A stretch of DNA of 64,000 bases from Hanleya hanleyi (taxonomy: Eukaryota; Mollusca; Polyplacophora; Lepidopleurida; Hanleyidae), in the NCBI GenBank assembly GCA_036873755.1, contig JAVTVY010019639.1, positions 1 to 64,000 of the forward strand, written 5' to 3'. Below, one piece after another: positions 24,801 through 39,800 of this stretch. Position numbers and translations under genes: made by a program. Position 1 is the first letter of the stretch. Each line of letters begins with the position of its first letter. The notes under the pieces are model-generated. The model was not told the DNA's origin. It saw nothing but the letters and a program-made list of their open reading frames with translations, and did no database searches.

Positions 24801-27800
24801 ATCTCGGTTAATATTGTATATACAATTATGAAATTTGCAGGATGTGTGGTCAGTGCCCTGTAGTTGTGCAGCGTGAATTTTCTCCGCGTTTCGCATATAT
24901 TTTCAAGAGTTATGGCCCTTTTTTCTTCAAATCTTTGTGAATTGGAACTTGTCCGGGCTGGATCTCGGTGAATATTGTATGAACAATTATGAAATTTGCA
25001 GGATGTGTGATCAGTGCCCTGTAGTTGTGCAGCGTGAATTTTCTTCGCGTTTCGCTTATATTTTCAAGAGTTATGGCCCTTTTTTCTTCAAATCTTTGTG
25101 AATTGGAACTTGTCCGGGATGGATCTCAGTCAATATTGTATGAACAATTATGAAATTTGCAGGATATGTGATCAGTGCCCTGTAGTTGTGCAGCGTGAAG
25201 TCTCTCCGCGTTTCGCCTATATTTTCAAGAGTTATGGCTCTTTTTTCTTCAAATCTTTGTGAACTGGAACTTGTCCGGGCTGGATCTCGGTGAATATTGT
25301 ATGAACAATTATGAAATTTGCAGGATATGTGATCAGTGCCCTGTAGTTGTGCAGCGTGAAGTTTCTCCGCGTTTCGCCTATATTTTCAAGAGTTATGGCC
25401 CTTTTTCTTCAAATCTTTGTGAATTGGAACTTGTCCGGGCTGGATCTCGGTGAATATTATATGAACAATTATGAAATTTGCAGGATATGTGATCAGTGCC
25501 CTGTAGTTGTGCAGCGTGAAGTTTCTCCACATTTCGCCTATATTTTCAAGAGTTATGGCCCTTTTTACTTCAAATCTTTGTGAATTGGGATTTGTAGGGC
25601 TGGATCTTGGTTAATATTGTATGAACAAGTATGAAATACGCATGATATGTGGTCAGTGACCCATAGGTGTGTAGCGTGAAGTTTCTCTGTTTTCGGTTAT
25701 ATTTTCAAGAGTTATGGCCCTTTGTTTAAACCTAAGTGAATGGGATATATTTATTTGTCCAAGCTGGATCTCCGTCCATAACTGATTTGAACCAGGAAAA
25801 TGGCTATATTATATGTTATTCTACATTCCAAAGCAGACAACATAGGTCCTGAAGTATGAAATTGCCCCAAAAACAGTGAATTGGGTACAAAATTCACTGA
25901 TCGCTTCATAATTTCACCACAATATACTCCCAAGGAATGTAGGTCTCATAACCAGGTCACATTTTCGGATTTGGCGAAAGCCCTGGCGACCATCTTGCAT
26001 CGAAGCATCGTATTATCACTTGTTGCTTGATATTTGGAATATGTATTATGTGAGACATGGCAAAAAAGTGACTGAAACAGAATTTTTATAATTATCCAAA
26101 TTAGGCCTCCGCCAACCAATAAAGAACAGAACAATGGCGGGGGCAGTGTCGGATTAAAGTGGAAGGGGGGGGGCATACAATTGAGCAATCTCTGATTGCT
26201 TCCTTCCTGTGTTTTGAAATTGACTTTTCATCTGTTTATCAGATTGACTGTTTGACCAAGTTGAGTGGGATGCCAGATTTGACCCTGTCCTTCATGAACC
26301 CACGACTCCTGGATGATGTCAGTTTTCACCCCTGTGTAAGATTTAAGAGGTGGGAGGTAAGAATATTTTGTTCTCAAGTAAACCTGACAAGATCTAACCG
26401 ATAACCCGAGATAATATGGTATTGCTTCATCAGAGTGATGTCCCTTTGCTTCTTGCGACAGCTGTTTGTTCACTTGTTTGTTTATGGATAAATAGGTAGT
26501 ATACTAGACAAGAAGGAATTCATCCGTGTCAGAACTCAGATGTCTTCAGAGCATAATCAGCGGTTTGCTGCTCCAGAACATATCGGAAAATAAGGGCTCT
26601 GCAGTTTTGGAATCAAAAAGTGTGTTTGTGTTGAATAACTTGTCAAATACGAACAAATTTCCTTGTTTTTACATTGGCTCATAAACTCATATATACATAA
26701 AGTAACAAATATAAAATATGAAGAGTTATGATCAGTGTGCGACATATATATTGTGTTCATAATACTTGATATTATGTGCCTGTATTATCTTGTCTTTTTT
26801 TCAGAGTGAGCGTGTACTGTCATTTGTCCCACCAGATGGAAACTTCAGGCTGATCTCTTACCACATAGGAGCACAAAAGTTAGTGGTTTCTGTAAATGCC
26901 CTTAGTATTCACTGAGCACTGAGCACTATCATTTTGCGGTTTTCATGGTCAGTTTTTTCCCGCAAATACATTAAGGTAATATATGCAGTGCACATAAATG
27001 GGAAGAACACATTTAAATAAAAACTCATCCACAGCCATTTGCGAAGTTGACATACATTTGTTGTTGTTCCAGCCACACATAATCGCTCATACGTTTCTGT
27101 AAATCCTCAGAAAATACAGGAAATGAATTAAACTACAGTGTAATAGTATCAGAAAAAAACACACAAACAAGTTTTTCAGTAAAATCAAAACATTAATTAT
27201 TTTTCTATATTCTATTATAAAAGTTGTAAATTATATTTTTACAATAGCTTTGGTAACATAGGCCTATATACTATATCAAGGACTAGCGGATAGTAGAACA
27301 TCACTTAAAAGTGTAACTTTAGTACTTCGCAAGTTTACGTCCTATCCAAGATAATATTCCAAATTATAGACTGTGATGTTATTGTAGTGCACAGCGCCAC
27401 AAGCCTGTCGGAACTTATAACGTTATTATGGAACGATCAACCACGTCACAACACAACATTGTTACAAATCTGTTCCAATCTCTGCATAGTCGCGACATCA
27501 TGCAGTCTGTGCAGGATGCTAGAAACGATATGTTTTTAATGTCCTCTGACGTCAAAGGGGGCAGTGAAGATAATTTCTTTAGCATGCTGCTTTTGAATCC
27601 TCTGACAGGATATAAGTGAAGTGTCGAGGAAAAACTTTATTACGTTTTATTATTCACATCATTATCTTGAATATGACGTACACTTACACTAGTACTATGG
27701 CCACACTTTAAGTGATTGGAGACCACTTATACCTGCAACCATTTATTATTTCCTACATCAGTCTGTATATATGGTAAATGCCTACAACTGAATTCTGTTT

Positions 27801-30800
27801 ATGTTCATCTCCAGTTTGGTAGCCATTCCAGTCTACGTCCGGCACAGTATATCATTCCGGGAAGGGGGAGGAGGTCGGTTTGACATCACTGTGGGTCCTA
27901 AACAAACCATGGGAAAACCTGTGAGTCACCCCCGCAATACACAATGGACCCTTCTTCTTTTCCTTTCACTTCAAATGAACATTCTTTTTATTCAGCCGGT
28001 CTATGCAATGTTGGAATTCTGTTGCTATAAAACCTCTAAAAATTGATTGATAAATACCAGTTACAAGGTTCCTACGTCACCTTAAAAGTTCTACCAAATA
28101 CCCTCTGCACACTGTGCATGAAAACATACAGAGAAGCTGAGTGAACAACAAGTCAATATTTTTTTTACGAAAAAGGACATAAATTTTTTTTTTTGCATAA
28201 TAAAATAATGTGTTGAAGCCATAACATCTGACCTGTAATGGCAGAGTCTGATTTCGTTCATGTATACAGCATCGATGTGGGACATCATATGGTGTTGACT
28301 TTGCACAGCAATTGGGTGTGATGACATAATTATGACGTTAACAGAGGCAGTAGGGTACCTTATAGATTTGTTACGTTGTTGGTATTACAAAAATAAATGT
28401 CACAACAATAACTACGATTGCTTGGTACAATCGTCAAGAGGTCACTGCTTCAGCCATTTCAGTATGGCTGTGATATATGAAGGTTTTCAGACTTAATAAT
28501 GAACTTTATTTTATAGACCAAACTTCATTCTACCTTTTGAAATTTTATTTATAATTGTAGGTAGAACAGGTTATTGTGGAGGTGCCATTCCCAAAGTCTG
28601 TACTCAATGTGACCTTGACCCCTACTCAAGGAAAGTACTCATTTGACCCTGTGGGAAAGATCATGACCTGGGACGTGGGGAAGATAGATCCTACCAAGTT
28701 ACCCAGCTTGAAGGGAAATGTAAGTATACTTTTACTATATTAACCAGCCTGGGACCCCTAATGTATAAAATGGGATGACCCAGAATCTGTTTTAAACCAA
28801 TGGGCATTCTCGTTGTGACAATTGGGGACAGCATGTGCTGTTAGAATACTGCTCCTGGTCAGGCAAATTAGGGAATGATCGCAGCACTTGCATTTTTTTG
28901 ACAGCATCCTGAAAAGCCTCTTGCTAACTGATCTCAAATTGTGGTAGATACTTCATGTAGGTAGCTATTGTCTGAGTCTTTGTGTCGCTGAAAATGCACA
29001 AGTCTAGACACATTGTTGTCCCCAGGCTATTGTGTGCATTGTCTCGTGATTGTTCCATGGAGTATGAACCCAAATTGTAAGCATGTTCGTGTGTTTGTGC
29101 TGTCCTGTTGAAAATGCTCAGGAACGCGAATAAAATTGGGTGATAAATGGAGGCACATCTTTGTCACATCAGCATCTCTTCCCACATGTTTTCTGAATTT
29201 TCCCTGTAAATTGGTCCCCTTGTTGAGCATGTACAGGTCTTGTTCTTCGTCAGAATTTACAGGACTCCAAACACTTTCTCGCAGTCTAGCTGCAGAAATC
29301 CATGAGAATCCAAGCCTATCGTTCGTGTACAGATTGTTGAAATTTTATGGGAATCTTGGATTCCAGTGAATTATTTTGCTGGAGTGCTGACTGGAATGGG
29401 ATTCCTGGATTCCCATGGAAAAGTCTGATGTAATCAGGTAATACAATCATAGTTTCCAGTTGTACAAAGGAATGGGATTCCAGGTGTGAAAAAGAAATAG
29501 GACCCAAATGTCGTGGTTTGACTGAAATATTGTTGCAAGCGACATTGAATCATATTCACTCACTCATCGTACAACAGGCCCTCGGTGGCCGAGTGGTCTA
29601 AGGCGCTTCGCGGGTGACCGCTAGCCTCACACCGCTGAACCGGCACGGGTTCGAGCCCAGCGGGTCCATGTGTGAAAGTTTGTCAGTTACTTGCCGAAGG
29701 GCGGTGGTTCTCTCGGGGTACTCCGGCTTCCTCCACCAACCAAACTGACTGTCACCATATGAGTGAAACAAACTTGAGTGTGACTTCCCTCCCTCCCTCA
29801 TCGTACAATCATAAAATGATAATTGATTGTATTTATTTGACATTTCAGATAAGTCTCCAGACAGGCGTCCCTCCTCCTGAGTCAAACCCGCCAATTACAG
29901 TAAGTCTTCGTGTGCATTATAACATATCTTTGCTCCTGCCTCTCATTTGATATTATTGACGAAAAAAGTGTTTCACAATCCAATCTGTCATTGTTTCATG
30001 CCTATTAGACCCTAAGCTTTGGGCATTTTTCCGTAAGTTTTTGGAAAGCTAAAAGACCCAAACGTCAGCCTGCAATTCTGTTAAATCACTCAATAGCCTC
30101 CAGAGTCCCATCTGAACAGTCGCTATATAGCTGAAATATTGCTGAACACGTTGTTACGTTTAATTCTTGCTCCCCCTCTGAACATCCAGAGAATTTGTAG
30201 CCCAAATTGAGTGCCGAGTCTGTGGAGTTTGATCTGATTAGCCAGGTTTATAGAATTCCTCAATTTTGTTTTGCTAGAGTTTTAACCCCATTTTCCCCAT
30301 ACAGAGATGACAGCTTTCTTGTGCTCGACCCAAAAGTTCTGGGGTTTTCCATCCTATAATGACACATGTGACAGTGCTGTCGGGTGCTGTGCCAGAATTT
30401 TCACTTTGGTGGCAGTTTGTCTTGAATTATGGAAGAATCACTTGTAGCATATCCATTAGAAAGAATGTAATTTCTTGGAAACGGTTCACATGTCAAAGAA
30501 GATCACATTTATTTGTACATTTGATCGGACTGAACCTGATAAGTTTTTATACTCGCGTTGATAGATGAGGTCGTATATTTCGATCACGATTTCCATCCGT
30601 CCGTCTGCTAGCCTGTTTGTCTGTCTATCAACTTTTGCGTGTTTGTGCGAAATTTCCAGTTCCATGTCATCGATTGGTACCGAACATTGGTTATACATTG
30701 TCCACAAGTCAAATAGGAACCCTATTCATTGTGAGGTCAAAAAGTCAAAGGTCACGGTCACTGTGATTGAAAAATCAGTTAATCATTGAAAATTGTTTAG

Positions 30801-33800
30801 TCTTATGCTATAAAAACAGTTTAGACTTTGATGTGGATTGTGAAGGCAAAGAAATCAAAGCCTATTTGAGTTTTACCCCTCTGCCAAGTTTGTCCAAAGG
30901 GTATTGTCTGCTTGGTTTATCCGTCTGTCTGTCCATTTGGTCAACACATTATCTCTTGAAGGATTAAAGCTAGGCTATAACCTTCATATAACATATGCAG
31001 CTGGTGATGGGTCAGAAGCCTAGTGAAGATGGCTGACCTTGACCTATTTTATCTAGGTCAAATTTGATTATTTGTGATAACTTTGAAGGATTACATCTAG
31101 GCTTTCCAAATTCATACTACACATGCATCTAGTGATTGACTAGAAGCCTTTCCAGTTTGTTTGACCTTGGCCTATTTTATCAAGGTCAAATTTTAGTTAT
31201 CAAAGTATCTCAAGGGATCATGGATCGGCTCTTCAAATTTACATTACACTACATATGCAACTGACGATTAGTTAAAAGCCTGTTCAAGTTGACCGACCTT
31301 GACCTAATTCATCAGAGTCAAATTCTACTTAAAACAATATGTTTTAAAGGGTTATAGTTAAGCATGCTTGGGTGTATATTCAAGCTCATTAGGCTCTGGT
31401 TAATGTTTCCACTGAGACATTGGTATATTTATATACCATTTCATGCCCTCTCATATTCCACATACAATCCAGATTATCGAAGCAGGATATCTATTCGGAT
31501 GACAAGTGAAAATTGCTATTATAAATTTAGTGAGATTGTAAATGTTGGGTTTTTTTTGCAGATTCATTTCACGATAAGTCAGATGGCTGTGTCAGGTATC
31601 AAAGTGAACAGACTGGATATGTATGGGGAGGTGAGATTCTCTATTAACCAACCAAACAATATTTTCTTTATTTTGGGATTACACTATCTTAGAATAGCAC
31701 AAATTCCAGAGTGCCCGACTCAGGGGTCACTGATTCGAATCCCGCACGGGACTCGACCAAATTTTCAGCACTAGAATTTGTGTTATTCTAAGATAGTGTA
31801 ATCCCAAAATAATGAAAATACTGTTATGTAATTACTTTCTAAAAGATAAAAAATATAACCAAACAATACTTCACAGCATGATGACGTCTCACCATTTCAA
31901 CCCCATTGTTTTTCTCAACTCTTAGGCCTGATACACAAGACCAAGTCTTTCTTGACAATTTTACAATGGTTCGACATAAACTGGTTCATCTGTATTGCGA
32001 AATAAGACAAAATTTTCAACTGACCCAAAAAATAACATGAACACCTACCACAACCAGAAATAATTGTTTTTATTATACCTCATGTAAATTCGTAATGTTT
32101 TCATTGGTTGACAGCCTGTCACGTGTCATTCTACAAATCGTGATGTTCAGTAATGATGCAGTCATATATTGCCTTAATGTTGAATAAATGTCAAGTACCA
32201 GGGCAGAGCGTTGAACATGACAAATTGTTCCACGGCTACATCTGCCAGACCAAGAGTTGCCTCCCATAGTGCGCGCGCCAACATACCGAAATGAAGATTG
32301 ATATGTATCTTCATCGACCTGATGTGTATGCGTCGGCCCGTTGGTGATAGAAATTAGTAAATGTGGTTTGGGAATTGACTGAAATAAATTTGGCATCTTT
32401 CGAAAAGGTACGTAAGATCACCGAGAACGTTATGCCATTGAGTCTACAAACAAGCAGAGATAGAACAGTCGATCTTGACACGGCGTTTTGAAATCAACAA
32501 CGGTCGTGCAGTGTTGAACACGATATGCGTATTTCACCGTACCATCCTCATTTACATGATTATAAAGTCCCCATTTTAATCAAATAGGACATTCGTTATA
32601 ATAACGACAAGTGATAATCGACAAGTGATGTATAACTCGCGCTGCACGCTCGTTGTACATTACTTGTCTCGAGCTGACACATCGTGATGCCCCACTCTAT
32701 AACATGCAATAATTGTATATAGTGTACACATCATAAAAAAAAAAGCTGGAATGTCGAAGAACAGAGCTTCACAAGCATACAGCAAAGTCGATCTCTCCTC
32801 TGCACCTGCGTAAACTGTAAAAATGTGGGTGTTGTTCAGAATGCCCCAGATTTCTATTGTAACAGACCATATGAAACGTAGTTCCCGGTTGGGAAAGGCA
32901 GCGATATCATTCTGCACTCGAGTATAAATGTGTATGAGCGAGTTCTGCCAGCAATTAAACCTGGTTGCTCGTACACACGATCTAAGAAGCTGGACAACCG
33001 GGGAATTTGTAGAAAAATGGTCAGTCCACATAAATATATGAAAAACTGGACATGGAAAACTTGGTCGTGTGTACCAGGCTGAACTGTATAATAAATTATG
33101 TCCATTGATCGCCTGATAACAGCTGCCAAAACAGGTGTTGGAAATTAACACCTTTTCACCTGACAGGTACGGTTGGCATGAGACAGGAAGCCAAAACAAT
33201 TTTTGTTCCTGATTCATTCATTTTTGCTCAAAAACATTCAAACTGAATGCAGAAAATGCACTTTCAATTAGACACAAGTTAAACTAATCAGGCGTCCCTC
33301 CAACACTACTGGAAGATTTTGTTTTCTTCATAAAAAAACATTACAAAAAACAAAAGCAACAATATTATTCTGTTCCCTCAGCACATTCAGGCTACAGTTG
33401 AGAAGAGACAGGTAGAAATTTTTCTTACCTGTCCCTGAGAAAACAGTATTATGTAACTGAAACCCTATCATTGAAAGCGACATTAAATCCTACTCACTCA
33501 CTCACTCCCTGAAAGTCTGCTTCGGGAGCAGATATTATCGAAGATTCCCATCAGTGCCATCTTTTCCCTTATGAATGAATGAATGAATTTTATTCACCAA
33601 TAATATATGGGTATAATAACATGTAGGTTGACAAAATAATGACGGGAATAAAGCCCCAGGGGGCTTGTTCTATCCCAGTTAGGAATATAAGTATAAGTAT
33701 CTGAATATAGAGAGAATGCGAACGGTGAATAATAAAAAAAAAACTTTAAAACTTTGGGCATACAATCTAGAAATTATCATCGAGAAACGGGTAAAACTTC

Positions 33801-36800
33801 GAGTAAATAAGATTTAAGCTTAGACCTGAATAGTGATGAAGATTTTATGGTTTTGAGAACTGAGGGTAACTTGTTCCATTCCCGTGGCCCCGTGACTCCA
33901 ATTGTATAATACGAAAGATTAGAGGAATAGAAAGGTCTATATAAATTTACTTCTTGGTTCCTTGTGGGATAGCGGTGTACTTCAGACAGTTTTGTAAAAT
34001 AGTTACGGAAAAGAACCGGCATTGTTTCAGGGTGATACAAAAACTTTTGAACCAGGTTTAAACAGGAATATAAATTCAGATCGTGCAGATGGGTGATTTT
34101 TAGATGAGTGAATAGTGGTTGAGTATGCTCGTGTTTCTGCGATAGAGTAATAACTCTGAGGACACGCTTCTGGAGCAATATTAACGGTTTCAGATGAGTC
34201 CTATATGTGTTTCCCCAGAGGATGGTACAGTAGGATAGGTATGGGTATATCATCGAATAATATAAGATATGTAGTGTTTTCTTATTTACTGAGTTTTTGA
34301 TAAAGTTAATAGTTGGGGTTTCAGAAATAGAACAGATTTCAATATTAAATGTGCTACAAACTTGAATAGTCCTTTACAAAATATAATTTCTGACTGTTTT
34401 CTCTTCATTAACAATTTCTTTTTAGAAAACTCTATCACACTCAAAGTTAATATTCTGGGGATTTCCTTGTACTTAAATGAAATTGCCTCGTCAAAATTAT
34501 CGATCTGTTCAATTTCGGCTTGTCAAGTGAGATAAGATGCTTTCTACAAAGACTATCACATGAGTGTTGCCAGAATTTCTTTAGAGGGGGTCTTTTTATA
34601 TGCTCTCTTATTAGAGATCCCAATAATGTTGTCCAGTATAGGAAAATAACATGCAGTTGGGTGATTAGTAGGGGTCATTCGCATCCAACGATCCCCCCGC
34701 CCCTTCTAGTGATGCCCTTGTATCATATCCACTTGCTACTTTGTTGGGCGTGACCGCACTGCGGTGGTCTAATGGTTAGAGCATCAGTCTCGTAAGAGGT
34801 AGGTACTGGGTTTGATCCCAGGCCGGGTCATACCAAAGACTTGAAAAATGGAACTTGTTGCTTCCTCGCTTATGCTCAGCATTAGGAGGATAGAACAAGG
34901 ACTGGTTCGCTCGGTGTCAGTATAATGTGACTGAGTGAGGTGTTATGTCTGCCTACGGTATGATATTTCAGTGGGACAGCACTATGAAATGGCAGCATTA
35001 GATCTGCTCTGTTACTTTACAAGTAGGTACCCCCGCACTTCCCCCTCCGCTCCCTTCCCTTCCCCATCGTGATATAGCTGAAAAAATGTTGAAAGCGACG
35101 TTCAACCCTATTTGCTCACTCACTCACTCACTCACTCTTTGTTGGGCATGAACGAATATTTAGTACAAGACTTTAAAGTTCAGGTGTTGTACCAAGTGTT
35201 TTCAATAAATGTATATTGTGAATTTCTGACATTATAACAATTTTGTCATGTTTATGAACTTGCTGATGTGATAAGTGATGAAAAGTGAAGTTGTTAGATC
35301 TGGTGTCATCTCTTTTGTGTGAATTCAGACAGAAAACAAGTTTAACCCCTTGAAGGTGAGTAAGAAATTCAGAGAGGGGTTAATTTTCTCATTGCACCAA
35401 ACAGGACTCAACTTTTCCTTGACTTTGCTCTCAATTCAAGACAGACTAACTCAATTGTGGGTTTATTGAACAAACATCACCATGTCATTGTTCACTGGGT
35501 TAGGTTACTCCCTGGAAGCAACTTTAGGTGGATGGTTTGTTGTTTCAATTTGCTGTTTGGAGGAAAAATTTCAAGTTCAATGTTGTGATATTAACGTATT
35601 TGGAATTGGTGATGGTTGTTTGTGTGGTTCAGTATCATTTTTCAGAGTGATGTTTTCCGTGGTCTGTTTGGTTTTGATGGTCACAATTTGGTGTGGGATG
35701 TCCTCTGATCTGTTCTAGTATCGGTGATAACACACAAAGTGCCTAGGACGTTGTCAACTGTATGGTCCAAACTATTATCTGATGTCGGACTCCAGTATCG
35801 TGGAGAATACCGACGGTCACAGATAGAAAAGGGGAACAACTCTGTCAACATCACAGTAAAGGGCGCGATTTGAGTGACGTCACTCAGATAGATGGATAGT
35901 AACATGGGGAGTAATACTGATGTACATGTACCTAAAATTGCGGTTTATTTGGAGAAAACACATCAACAACAGAGCTGGGATTACCCTGAGTTATTCACAC
36001 AGTTTTGGCACGATTGTTTGGCACATTCGGTATTGGATGGATTAAGATATATTTATTTGCCTGCACAAATGACCTTGCCCTTGTATATTTGGAGAAATTG
36101 TTACTTTTTCATGATGTTATTCTTACTGTATGTTGCGGCATCTCATCAAGGACCATACCCATGACTAGTGATCACAAAGACAATTCCAGAGTCTCGCAAT
36201 ATGGTAATCCCTGTAATAATTCAATCTCCCTAGATCAAAATTCAATCACCGACACTCCTAATTTTGGAAACAAAATTGTATCAGCTGTTCTAATAAATTT
36301 ATCACCTTCTAAAATCATTGAAATAACAAAGCAATAATGGGTTATCTGCTTGATTTTTGGACCATTTTGTCAATTTCTTGTTCTGATAAATTTTGATAAG
36401 CCCAAACATTTTATGGTGGGAAATTACACTTGCTGTGATTGTCACAATCAAAATGTACAAATTGTATCCATGTGTTGCATTAAGAGCTGTTCGTCAGATA
36501 GACAGGTAGCTGTTCCCAAGGCAGGGTATATTGGAGGGGTTCCCACTCCTCTGTAGACAGGGAATATCTGACGGGTTTCCACTCCTCCCAAGGCAGGGTA
36601 TATTGGAGGGGTTCCCACTCCTCTGTAGACAGGGAATATCTGAGGGATTCCCACTCCTCCCAAGGCAGGGTATATTGGAGGGGTTCCCACTCCTCTGTAG
36701 ACAGGCATGACAGGGAATATCTGATGGGTTCCCACCCCTCCCTAGGCAGGGTTTATCTTGGGGTTCAACCGCTCTCCATAGGTTCACAGGCATACGTTTA

Positions 36801-39800
36801 GGACCAAATCAAATGTAAACGATAATGTTATACTATTGGAAAAATGACAATGTTCGACAGTTCATGATTCGACCGCAAACTGCATTGTACTATTAGTATT
36901 AACTATTTTAATGATGTGTAATGTAGATAAAGCCGACAATGGGCTTCAGTGCCTGTTTACACTCGTTGTAGTGCCAAAAGTACAACAATGTGTGTGTGTC
37001 AATTTTTTGTCGAGGTTCGCGGGTAAACCTTTTGCCAACACACCTGTTACATTGCTTCGAACGAATCCAACTGATACAGATCACCAACGGGTTAGTACAT
37101 TGATGTACGTACATTGGTGGATCCTCCATCTCGGGTCAAGTTTCATCCCTGGACAGCATGTTTACCCGATGAACAGCATTACTGACCCTAGAGTTTCGGC
37201 AAAAACCCGTGAGTTCCATTGATTGATTCTCCAGTTTGATATGTATAGGCCTACAGAGGTCATGAAGACTCAATATCATCAGCTTTGATTGATAGACTGG
37301 TGTCTGTATGATTCAGGTAATGAAAAGTGGGTGTATGTATCTCTTTTTTTTTTTTTTTAATAAAACTTGTTTTGAAGGTGATACTGATCACATGGGAGTG
37401 TGACTAACGTCACAGGACCTACGAAGTAGGGTTTGATATGATAAGTGTGTGCGTTGACCTAAGACTGACCATTAGCTTTTCCGGGCCAGGGTTGTCAAGC
37501 AGGTAGTAAAGTGTTGAGGCAGTAGTAAGTTTGTAAGCAGGTAGTGGTTGAAGTGGGCAGAAAGTTGTTGCTGAGCTGGTAGGGCTGTCAAGCTGGTAGG
37601 AGGAGGTTAAGTGGGTTGAAGGTTAATTTAGTAGTAAAATTTAAGTGTGAAGCTCATACTTGTAGTATTTTAAGCTGGTATGCTAATGGGCTGGTATTGT
37701 TGAGTTCATTGTATTAAGAACGGGGAAATTGTCAAGCTGAGACTGATGAATAAGTTGTTGAGCTGATAATGTGTATTAGATGAGCTGATATGGGTGAATA
37801 GTTGTTGAAATTGATTCTTCAGAATCAGGTGTTGAGCTGATACTTGCGGAAAAATGTTGAGCTGATACAAGTGAATAAGTTGAGCTGATACTGGTAAATA
37901 AGTTGAGCTGGTAATGGTAAAGAAGTTCAGCTGATATGGGTGAATAAGTTATTTTGCTGAAAATGGTGAATAAGTTTTGCTGATACTGATCAATAACTTG
38001 TAGAGTTGATGCTGGTGAATAAGTTGAGCTGATATTGTGAATAAGTTGAGCTGATATGGGTGAATAGTTGTTGGAACTGATTCTTCCTAATCCATTGTTG
38101 AGCTGATACTTGTGAAAAAAAATGTTGAGCTGATACTAGTAAATAAGTTGTGCTGATACTGGTACATAAGTTGTGCTGATACTGGTACATGCATTGTGCT
38201 GATACTGGTACATGCATTGTGCTGATACTGGTACATAAGTTGTGCTCATACTGGTACATAAGTTGTGCTGATACTGGTACATAAGTTGTGCTAATACTGG
38301 TACATAAGTTGTGCTGATACTGGTGCATAAGTTGTGCTGATACTGGTACATAAGTTGTGCTAATACTGGTACATAAGTTGTGCTGATACTGGTGCATAAG
38401 TTGTGCTAATACTGGTACACAAGTTGTGCTGATACTGGTACATAAGTTGTGCTGATACTGGTACATAAGTTGTGCTGATACTGGTACATAAGTTGTGCTA
38501 ATACTGGTACATAAGTTGTGCTGATACTGGTACATAAGTTGTGCTGATACTGGTACATAAGGTGTGCTGATACTGGTACATACGTTGTGCTAATACTGGT
38601 ACATAAGTTGTGCTGATACTGGTACATAAGTTGTGCTGATACTGGTACATAAGTTGTGCTAATACGGGTACATAAGTTGTGCTAATACTGGTACATAAGT
38701 TGTGCTGATACTGGTACATAAGTTGTGTTAATACTGGTACATAAGTTGTCCTGAAAGTTGTGCTGATACTGGTACATAAGTTGTGCTAATACTGGTACAT
38801 AAGTTGTGCTGATACTGGTACATAAGTTGTGCTGATACTGGTACATACGTTGTGCTGATACTGGTACATAAGTTGTGCTGATACTGGTACATAAGTTGTG
38901 TTAATTGTGTTAATACTGGTACATAAGTTATGCTGAAAGTTGTGCTGATACTGGTACATAAGTTGTGCTGATACTGGTACATAAGTTGTGCTGATACTGG
39001 CACATAAGTTGTGCTGATTTGGGTGAATAGGTTATTTTGGTGAAACTGGTGAATTAATTGTTGGATTGTTACTAGTGAATAAGTTTATATGGGTGATTAA
39101 GTCAAACAGATTCTTCTGAATAAGTTGATAAGCTGATATATTGGTGAATTAGTGTAAAGTGATAGTAAACCCTCCAACAAAGTGAAGGTCAAATGAAAGA
39201 CAAATTTCAACTGTATCCAAATATATTTTTACTTCATTTATGCGATTTTTTTTAGAACCGGGTAAAAAGTATCTAACTTTTTGTATGGAACTCAAAAGTA
39301 CCAAGACAATTTGAATCTTGCATTTAATTTCCTCGATTTTGGTGAAACATGCTCATTGGAACGGTATACTTAAAGGTAATACAAAATGGTCTCAAAATCT
39401 GCTACTTGTTTGTGCTAAATTGTTGTAGAGGTGATTATATAGACTTGTTTTACATTTTTGTATGTTTTCAAACTGCTCAAGGTTGGAAATAGCAGCAGTA
39501 AAGTGCGACAATTTCACGCCCTTTTCAAAACGGCGAAAGCTGTGATCGCTTGACCTGTGACGTCACAACCTGATTACGATCACGGTCAAATGCCTGTTGT
39601 GACGTCAAAATGTCAGCGACGTCACGCTAGAATTCCCACACTTGGGTGAATCTTTCGTAACAACGCCCGACGTCATAGACTATGACGTTTACGGCGCAAT
39701 CTTAATCAGGTTGTGACGTCATGCACCGGAGGTCATGGCTCCAATACGTTTTCTCCCACATGTGTGCTATTCGTGTCCTAAAACCCACTTCGACGACATT

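Noticed and set aside
24372..24896. Overlapping minus-strand frames with HAAQL repeats
   Set aside because: Periodic reading of the 160-bp pearl-like core units; no independent protein evidence.
29576..29660. tRNA-Leu/Ser gene
   Set aside because: A and B boxes are good but the anticodon arm is degenerate and a SINE body follows.
32660..33217. 185-codon minus-strand open frame as a gene
   Set aside because: No family signature, lies inside a possible hAT-like element, and is read against the AP3M gene within its intron.
34757..34830. tRNA-Thr gene
   Set aside because: Followed by a long SINE body and (CTCA)n tail; the acceptor ends do not pair well.
37990..39003. Secreted or structural repeat protein on the minus strand
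   Set aside because: Same peptide in all frames from a 23-bp satellite; no start, signal or splice context.
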